Assembly: GCA_020631575.1 (NCBI GenBank)
Contig: JAHDGX010000019.1
Span: 2,903-17,559, forward strand
DNA: 14,657 nt
Direction: 5' to 3'
Origin: Candidatus Altimarinota bacterium
GTDB taxonomy: Bacteria > Patescibacteriota > Gracilibacteria > BD1-5 > UBA6164
The notes beneath the pieces were generated by a model. The model was not told where the DNA came from. It made no database searches and saw only the letters and a program-made list of their open reading frames with translations. Positions 9,724 to 14,657 of the stretch are shown in pieces. A program made the position numbers and the translations under genes. Numbering within the stretch: the stretch's first letter is position 1; every line of letters begins with the position of its first letter.

Positions 9724-9802
9724 GCGGGGGTAACATAAAAGAGTGAGTGTACTAAGGCTTCAACCCTTGGGTGTGCCAGTTCAAACCTGGTCCCCCGCTC
9801 CA
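9724..9802 (+). tRNA. tRNA-Gly(UCA), decoding UGA as glycine
   Basis: The sequence folds as a tRNA. The acceptor stem is GCGGGGG (9724-9730) with CCCCCGC (9792-9798), followed by discriminator T9799 and encoded CCA. The D stem is ACAT/GTGT with a 10-base loop. The anticodon stem is TAAGG/CCTTG around loop CTTCAAC (9758-9764), giving anticodon TCA at 9760-9762. The variable loop has 5 bases, and the T arm is GCCAG-TTCAAAC-CTGGT. The first pairs G-C and C-G, U73 and C35 match known bacterial tRNA-Gly identity elements. The anticodon pairs with UGA, which explains the recoding in the surrounding genes. Oddities: a weak D stem, no obvious GG pair in the D loop, and two bases instead of one between D and anticodon stems. 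A37 is flanked by A36 and C38, so the A36-A37-A38 signal used by MiaA is absent. Confidence 0.93.
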
Positions 9803-9817
9803 TAAAAAATCAAAACG

Positions 9818-9846
9818 AAAAAATCTCTAGAAATAGAGGTTTTTTT
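9818..9846 (+). terminator. Intrinsic terminator after tRNA-Gly(UCA)
   Basis: A run of A is followed by TCTCT, loop AGAAAT, AGAGG and a run of seven T (9840-9846). CTCT pairs with AGAG, T9824 with G9839, and the A run with the T run. It lies 16 bases past the encoded CCA, so the tRNA is probably a single-gene transcript. Confidence 0.8.
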
Positions 9847-9872
9847 GATGAAAAATTATTTTTTGAATGATA

Positions 9873-9900
9873 TTGAACAATTAGGTAAATCAAGTAATAT
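9873..9900 (+). promoter_or_regulatory. Candidate promoter of the FAD monooxygenase gene, implying a leaderless mRNA
   Basis: TTGAAC (9873-9878), a 16-base spacer and TAATAT (9895-9900) match the consensus at four of six positions each. The ATG follows the -10 box after six bases, so transcription would start at or next to the start codon. Position after the tRNA terminator supports an independent promoter here. Confidence 0.45.
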
Positions 9901-9906
9901 TTATCT

Positions 9907-11331
9907 ATGAATAATGAAGCCATATATCATACATCATGCTTAGAGTGTAGCTGACGATGAAAAATAGAGCTTACTATAGGAAAGCGAGCTCGTCGTCGGT
10001 TTCTTAGGCAAATGAGTTACTTTGAACAGAAGCTAGACTGAGTTACTAAGCCAAAACCACTTACTGCTCATGTAGACAAGTGTGAACACTGTGATGGTCT
10101 AGGAATTATTTCATCTGATCAATTTCCTGAAGTGAATAAAAACTATCCTCATGTCGCTATCATTGGTGGAGGTATATGATGATTGGCTCTAGCTATAGCA
10201 TGTTTGCATCGGGGGATTTCATATACTCTCTATGAGCGAGATGAGAGCTTCAATGCTCGTTCCCAGTGATATGGTCTCACTCTTCAACAAGCAAGTAAAG
10301 CGATGGCATGATTATGAATTTCTGAACTTCCAGACGGGCTGATTTCGATTATGCATAAAGTACATATCCCATCAGGAAAAGTAATTGGAGAGTGGTGACG
10401 AAGAAAATTATCTGAGGAAGAATTACAAAAAAGAACAAAACCAAGAAATGTTCATATTTCAAGACAGTGACTTCGCAAAGAATTATTAAATCAAACACAT
10501 GATAGAAGTATTATGTGGTGACATCATCTACAGAGAGTATCTCATAGTAAAAACTGATCTATGGAGCTGAAATTTCAGCTAAGGGATACTGTGAAGATTG
10601 TTCAGGCAGATGTAGTTGTTGGAGCAGATGGGATACGTAGCAAAGTGCGTGATACATTTATATGAGAAGATGTATCACCACTTCAGTATCTAGGCTGCAT
10701 TGTGATACTTGGTATTTGTCCTCTGGACAAACTATCAAAACATCCACTTTTAGACTCTGAAACTGTGTTTCAAACGGTAAATTGACATGATCGAATATAT
10801 ATGATGCCATATGATAGTCAGAATATTATGTGGCAAATGAGCTTTCCACTCAGTGAGCAAGAAGCAGGGTCTCTCAGTAAGAAGTGACCAAAGGCACTGA
10901 AAAAAGAAGCTTTGTGTAGACTTTGAGATTGGCATGAACCCATACCTGAAATATTAGACGTAACTGAGCCTTCTCTTATTTCAGGGTATCCGGTGTATGA
11001 TAGGGAAATACTAGAGCTAGAACTATTAGAAAAACTTTGAAATGTGACACTACTATGAGATGCAATGCATCCCATGAGTCCATTTAAATGACAAGGAGCT
11101 AATCAGGCAATCCTTGATGCGCTTGATCTCGCTCGGGATATTGCTAGGAAGTGTACTCCAGAATCACAATGGAGAGAAAAGTGACTTCGCGAAATAGTAC
11201 TTAATGATTTTGAAAGGCACATACTAGAGCGAAGTGCTCCTAAGGTTCGAGACTCGTCCATTGCAGTAAAGATACTCCACTCTGATAGAGTACTTCATGA
11301 TGAAGATACTCCTAGAGGCAGAGGGATTTAG
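9907..11331 (+). CDS. FAD-dependent monooxygenase with N-terminal zinc-finger-like segment
   Basis: The 474-residue frame (TAG stop) is a class A flavoprotein monooxygenase of the p-hydroxybenzoate hydroxylase fold (FAD_binding_3 type). The ADP-binding motif is VAIIGGGIGGLALA (GGGIGG at 87-92), followed by a LYERD stretch. The NAD(P)H/FAD-contacting GADGIRSKVR is at 239-248 and GDAMHPMSPFKGQGAN starts at 384. Both UGA codons in GGGIGG and the one in GDA encode invariant glycines. Such enzymes insert one oxygen atom into aromatic or related substrates using NAD(P)H and O2; the substrate cannot be read from the sequence. An N-terminal extension of about 75 residues has two CxxCxGxG motifs, C11/C14 and C59/C62, like half of a DnaJ zinc-finger domain. 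The HAD gene follows after 49 bases. An oxygen-using enzyme is noteworthy in a lineage often found in anoxic habitats. Confidence 0.88.
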
Positions 11332-11380
11332 TGTGCTAAAAAGCGAGGAGCAATATTATTTAGAATTTTATTAAGTAGAT

Positions 11381-11992
11381 ATGATTAAGATTATACTATT
11401 CGATATCGATGGAGTGATTATTCGACCACCACACTATTTTTGAAAAAAACTAGAAGACGAATGATATAAAAATGCTGAAGAAATTTTGAACAATTTTTTT
11501 ACCCATGAGAATACCTCATGTACTGAGGGGAAAGCAGATATTAAAAAAACTATTCCTCCATATCTGGAACAGATCTGATGGAAACAATCTGTAGATGACT
11601 TTCTCACGCAGCAATTTGAGTTTGAATCACAGTTTTATGATGAGGTATTTCAAACGCTTGTGGAAGAGTTTCAAGAAATTGGCATAATTTGCTATCTTGC
11701 ATCAGCTCAGGAAGAGGTGCGAGCAGAGTATTTTTTAGATACCTTTGGGCTCGGGAATATTTTTAATGGAAGCTATATATCATTTGATGTATGATTTCGA
11801 AAAGACGCACCACAGTATTGGGAAGTAGTTCTGTGAGACATAGCTCTCAGACATCCAGATGTATCAGTTGAAGAAATACTCTTTATAGATGATGGGAAAA
11901 AGAATATTGAAGTAGCTGAGTGATTTGGAATTCACACGATTCACTTCAAAGATATGCAGCAGTTTGAAAATGATTTAGCAGCTTATGTCTAA
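11381..11992 (+). CDS. HAD-superfamily hydrolase
   Basis: This is a 203-residue haloacid dehalogenase-fold protein, probably a small-molecule phosphatase. Motif I is FDIDGV, with nucleophile D8 and acid/base D10. Motif II is the serine in YLASAQ (S108). Motif III is K141 in GFRKDAPQYWE. Motif IV is LFIDDGKKN with D170-D171, followed by the typical AEGFGIHTIHF strand. The region between residues 13 and 90 would form a helical cap, as in subfamily I enzymes. Six of its 14 glycines are UGA-coded. The substrate is unknown; the family covers sugar phosphates, nucleotides and others. It begins 49 bases after the monooxygenase and may be co-transcribed with it. No Shine-Dalgarno precedes the ATG; a purine-rich GAGGAG lies about 30 bases upstream, too far to act as one. 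Confidence 0.88.
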
Positions 11993-12021
11993 AGTATATA
12001 CTTTTGAGCATCAACTCTAGC

Positions 12022-12050
12022 TTGATATTTTTCGTAATTGCTTACAATAT
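12022..12050 (+). promoter_or_regulatory. Weak candidate promoter before the small basic protein gene
   Basis: TTGATA (12022-12027), a 17-base spacer and CAATAT (12045-12050) lie 44 bases upstream of the ATG at 12095. The 102-base gap after the HAD gene and the terminator after the next gene make a separate transcript plausible. The -10 match is poor. Confidence 0.3.
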
Positions 12051-12094
12051 ATTCAACACTCACTCACATTTTATCAAAATAATAATAAATATTC

Positions 12095-12427
12095 ATGGCA
12101 AATAGTCACGGACTTACATCGCGTATAGTTAAAAAACAAGCTGCAGCCAGAAAGCTCGCAAAAGGAAAGAAAAAAGCTTCACAGGTATATATCGGAAACG
12201 AAAACCCACAAGCAAGAAAAAATCAATCATATAAAGCTCGAAAGCATTACTTAGAAAATAAACAGAATTTCCCAAAGAAGAAACTTAAGACAAAGAATCC
12301 AGAATCTCTCATAGAGCAAGGGATTATTGATGAGCGAGGATTCTTTGTAAAAGGAAAAAAGAAAAATTTTCTTACAAAATCTATGGTTGACTCAAAAGGA
12401 ATGGATTTTTACGGAATGCCAAGATAA
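12095..12427 (+). CDS. Small, very basic hypothetical protein
   Basis: I do not recognise this 110-residue protein. It is strongly basic, with Lys/Arg clusters KKQAAARKLAKGKKKASQ near the N-terminus, PKKKLKTK in the middle and KGKKKNF near the end. There are almost no hydrophobic runs, no cysteine, signal peptide or membrane segment. This composition suits a nucleic-acid or ribosome-associated protein, which is an inference only. It is the only complete gene here with no UGA codon: all eight glycines use GGA or GGG, although neighbours use UGA for roughly half. That could reflect high expression with avoidance of UGA, or recent acquisition. It has its own upstream gap and a strong terminator downstream, so it is probably monocistronic. 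The start ATG is preceded by an A/T-rich stretch without a Shine-Dalgarno. Confidence 0.8.
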   Translation: MANSHGLTSRIVKKQAAARKLAKGKKKASQVYIGNENPQARKNQSYKARKHYLENKQNFPKKKLKTKNPESLIEQGIIDERGFFVKGKKKNFLTKSMVDSKGMDFYGMPR

Positions 12428-12476
12428 AGAAATTTCTGCTACGAATTTCTGCATCAACTGCAATTTTTTCTCAAAC

Positions 12477-12498
12477 GCGTACTTTTGTACGCTTTTTT
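12477..12498 (+). terminator. Intrinsic terminator after the small basic protein gene
   Basis: GCGTAC (12477-12482), loop TTTT and GTACGC (12487-12492) form a perfect six-base-pair stem, followed by six T. It lies 49 bases after the stop and 75 bases before the rsmE start, so rsmE probably needs its own promoter in 12499-12573. Confidence 0.88.
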
Positions 12499-12573
12499 CG
12501 AAAAAATTTTGTTTCCTTGAACTTCTTGCATTAATTTTTTTATCTCCTATATTTCTTATATTAATCTCAATAT

Positions 12574-13278
12574 ATGCAACGAATATATCTCCCAAATACT
12601 GATTTTCAAAATAGACTCATTATTACAGATAAGGAGCTATATCATCAAATAACTCGGGTAATGCGAGCCCGAGTATGACAAACTTATGCTTTTTTTGATG
12701 GAGTATCTACAGTGGATTATGTATATAAAATTATAGATATCAATAAGTCAGAGTGTAGCTTTGAGCTTATAGAGAAGCTAGAAAAAAATTCAGAAAATCA
12801 GCTAGATATCACCCTGTATCAAGGGCTGCCAAACAAGTTTTCGAAGCTAGAAACTACGGTACAAAAATCTTGTGAAGTGGGGTATAGAAAAATAGTATTT
12901 TTTCAGGCTATGAATTCTCAAAAATTAGTCGTATCTGATAATAAAAAGGAAAGACTTACAAAGATTGCTATAGAAGCAATAGAGCAGTGTGGGGGAAATA
13001 TAATTCCAGAGATTGTATTTACAGATACTCTGAGTGATGTAAATTGAGATACTCTCGTATGTCATACTCAGTGAGATGAAAGTAAAAGCTTAGCTAGTAC
13101 TTCACTGTGAACAGAAGTAAATATCGTCGTAGGCCCAGAATGAGGATTGCATGAAGATGAACTCAGAGAGCTTAAGAAATCTTGAGCTCAAAAAATATTC
13201 TTTTGAGAGAGAATACTTCGCTGCGAAACCGTTGCCCCGCTAGTATGATTTTATGTCTCACAAAAAAAAGAGTCTTAA
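12574..13278 (+). CDS. rsmE: 16S rRNA (uracil-1498-N3)-methyltransferase RsmE
   Basis: RsmE is a SPOUT-class methyltransferase that makes m3U1498 in the decoding region of 16S rRNA from SAM. The 234-residue product has the family's full length. The N-terminal PUA-like part has RVMRARVGQTYAFFDG at about 28-43. The core has KKERLTKIAIEAIEQCGG near 128-145, then VVGPEGGLHEDEL with GPEGG at 187-191. The knot motif is FFGERILRCETVAPL with G211, R216 and E218. The first Gly of the final GG and Gly211 are UGA-coded, as is that of the N-terminal RVGQ. The ATG is chosen because MQRIYL matches the usual short RsmE start. The stop codon TAA lies inside a palindromic terminator and overlaps the stop of the convergent membrane protein gene. 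Confidence 0.96.
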
Positions 13279-13290
13279 GACTCTTTTTTT
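13263..13290. terminator. Bidirectional terminator shared by rsmE and the convergent membrane protein gene
   Basis: The 28 bases are a perfect palindrome: seven A, GAGTCTTAAGACTC, seven T. Read on either strand they give a GAGTCT/AGACTC stem with a flanking A/T tract, a bidirectional intrinsic terminator. The plus-strand stop (13276-13278) and the minus-strand stop (13275-13277) both fall in the central TTAA, so the terminator also codes the last residues of both proteins. Confidence 0.88.
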
Positions 13291-14372
13291 GTTTCTCACA
13301 TTTTTACGCTTTCTTTTTTTGTTGTGTTTTTTAGTTTCTTTGCTTTTGAGAATATATGAGTCATATGGTAGAAAAAACCTGTAACTACAGCATATATGTT
13401 ATATATGTATGGCATTTTATATGCTTTTCTCACATCATGGTATCAGATAAGATAACAGAGTGGAAACAGAAAGAGTACGAGAACTCGTGAATTCCATCCA
13501 AGGAAATAGGCAAGGAGTACAAACAGTACCACTAAAACGCTGAGATTTCGTATAAGGTAGGTTGATGACGATTTCATGTTTTTTTCAGAAACTTCTTCCC
13601 CTTGCTTCCTTTGAAGAGTCTTTGCTTTTCGTATTTCAGAAAAAGGTACAAATGTTTCTTTTCTAAGTGTATTAAATAGGTGAGTCAGCGCAGAGATTTG
13701 TAAGATATATTTTTCTTCTACGGTCGGAAGAGCATCAATATCGAGATGTGTAAATTTTCCTTCATGAAAATATCTGACAGCTTGCATAACAGACCAAATG
13801 ATATATCCAAGCATAATAAGACTTGCAAGCGACCCATATCAAAATATAAAGAATATACTTGCTATAAAAGTCGCAAGGAAATTGAGTTGCAGGATATTTC
13901 TCATCTGAGGAAGATGGAGATTTCTCACTCCTATGGTGTATCCAACAAAAGGAATTTGTGAGAGAAGGAGTATACTTCCATCCGATTCTTTTATCTCAGA
14001 TACTTCACTATGAGAGACTATATCTTTTTTTCAAGAAGCGATATGTAAGAGTTCTCAGATGCGAAGAGTTTTTCATCTGTGAGCTTTAGATGCCCCATAT
14101 AGAATTGCCATAAAAACCACAAGACAGAGAGCTGCAGTGATTATGGTATTGAGAGAGTAGGTGAGAATACTTATTCCACTTCACATCCCGTAACTCATTA
14201 TGAAAATGACTCATCATAAGAGTATGTGAAGAACACATGCAGATTTTACATGGCTTTTTACAAAAGGATGTCCGACATTTTCATCCTTGTTTATGAGAAA
14301 TAGGAGAGAAATTCATATTAAAAAGTATGAGATCACGGCATTCCCCCTCACGGTTTTATTTATGTTTTCCAT
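13275..14372 (-). CDS. Unknown polytopic membrane protein, weakly Tic20/DUF4870-like
   Basis: This is a 365-residue frame with UGA as Gly throughout, ending in TAA. Hydrophobic segments lie near residues 13-29, 46-66, 72-95, 135-150, 160-190, 275-292, 297-312 and 325-338, so it is an integral membrane protein. The stretch after the first helix, GHPFVKSHVKSACVLHI, resembles the NPFVRFHAxQ signature of DUF4870/Tic20-like proteins, but the match is short. A soluble, charged loop near residues 195-270 contains KAKTLQRKQGEEVSEKN. The C-terminal tail is Lys-rich and ends in TKKES. No enzymatic motif is visible, so no function is assigned. The ATG at 14372 is the only one between an in-frame stop and the first helix. 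It is divergent from engB/ysxC and convergent with rsmE. Confidence 0.75.
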
Positions 14373-14532
14373 AGAATATTTGTTATATTACCTGTATAAT
14401 ATAGCATATAACTCAGTGAAAAACCCGAAAAAGGACTTTCTTTTTTTAAAATATAAGGTGCAAGAATAAAACCTTGCGAAAATTGGCTTTTTTTGTAGGA
14501 TAGGGGACGAATTTATATACAGCCATTAGATT
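14373..14532. other. Divergent intergenic region upstream of engB/ysxC
   Basis: These 160 AT-rich bases separate the divergent membrane protein and engB genes. On the plus strand TTGCGA (14474-14479), a 16-base spacer and TAGGAT (14496-14501) form a weak candidate engB promoter. Two mutually exclusive small stems overlap near 14457-14477: AAGGT/ACCTT and GCAAG/CTTGC. I saw no convincing promoter for the minus-strand gene, although TATA-rich stretches occur at 14376-14405. Confidence 0.35.
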
Positions 14533-14657
14533 ATGAAAATTAGCTCAGCAGAGTTTGTAAAATCAGTGTCAATTAACGATACCAAGGTATTTTTTGAACA
14601 AAGAAATGAAGTCGTATTTGTAGGAAGATCAAACGTAGGGAAATCAAGTCTCATGAA
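14533..14657 (+). CDS. engB: Ribosome biogenesis GTPase EngB/YsxC, 5' part only
   Basis: The window ends 41 codons into this gene. The visible N-terminus begins MKISSAEFVKSV and continues into VVFVGRSNVGKSSLMN, the first strand and P-loop (G1) of the GTPase domain. Lys37 and Ser38 are the nucleotide-contacting residues. GRSNVGKSSL in this position, with only about 30 residues before it, is characteristic of EngB/YsxC/YihA, which acts in 50S ribosomal subunit assembly. The rest of the domain lies beyond the window, so completeness cannot be judged. No UGA occurs in this part, and no Shine-Dalgarno precedes the ATG. Confidence 0.88.
   Translation, partial: MKISSAEFVKSVSINDTKVFFEQRNEVVFVGRSNVGKSSLM

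Noticed and set aside
12428..12602. Frame starting at 12387 that overlaps the small basic gene
   Set aside because: It crosses the strong terminator at 12477-12498, is T-rich noise and overlaps the real rsmE start in another frame.
14287..14469. 60-codon plus-strand frame before engB
   Set aside because: Its first half is antisense to the membrane protein gene and its second half is intergenic AT-rich DNA without features.
1..14657. UGA as tryptophan (code 4) or selenocysteine
   Set aside because: UGA sits at conserved Gly positions, TGG is still used for Trp, there are dozens of UGA codons, and the local UCA tRNA has glycine identity features.
1..14657. CRISPR array, insertion sequence or prophage
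   Set aside because: No regularly spaced repeats, terminal inverted repeats, transposase, integrase or phage structural motifs were seen.

Overview
The window is AT-rich bacterial DNA that only makes sense if UGA is read as glycine (genetic code 25). Under the standard code nearly every gene breaks into short fragments. With UGA as Gly it resolves into 13 long, closely packed genes plus one cut by the right edge. All 13 complete genes stop at TAA or TAG. UGA falls on invariant glycines of known families, such as GPEGG of RsmE, GGGIGG and GDA of an FAD monooxygenase, and the -1 glycine of a prepilin cleavage site. TGG still serves for tryptophan. The window also carries the matching tRNA, a glycine-type tRNA with anticodon UCA (9724-9802). 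Together these point to the candidate phyla Gracilibacteria (BD1-5/GN02) or Absconditabacteria (SR1) of the CPR/Patescibacteria; the sequence does not let me choose between them.

Layout. 40-4356 (+): two adjacent genes for very large type IV pilin-like proteins (921 and 513 aa). Both start with a prepilin peptidase signal and a PulG-like domain and end in lectin or adhesin-like modules. They share an unfamiliar domain and form a likely surface-adhesion operon. 4358-9610 (-): a tight six-gene operon. In transcription order it encodes a TM-helix mechanosensitive-channel-like protein, an RsmF/Nol1-Nop2-Sun RNA m5C methyltransferase, the MtaB tRNA methylthiotransferase, lipoprotein signal peptidase LspA, an unknown membrane protein and an AMMECR1 protein. 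9611-9906: a divergent control region with a promoter for the operon, a near-consensus promoter, the tRNA-Gly(UCA) and a terminator. 9907-13278 (+): an FAD-dependent monooxygenase with an N-terminal zinc-finger-like segment, a HAD hydrolase, a small very basic protein and the 16S rRNA methyltransferase RsmE. 13275-14372 (-): a large unknown membrane protein convergent with rsmE; the two stop codons overlap inside one palindromic terminator. 14533-14657 (+): the 5' end of the GTPase gene engB/ysxC.

The housekeeping content is RNA modification (RsmF, MtaB, RsmE), ribosome assembly (EngB), lipoprotein maturation (LspA) and the recoding tRNA. The most novel part is the pair of giant pilin-like proteins, which would suit an episymbiotic or predatory cell that must hold on to a host. 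No start codon has a convincing Shine-Dalgarno sequence. I saw no insertion sequence, CRISPR array or phage gene.
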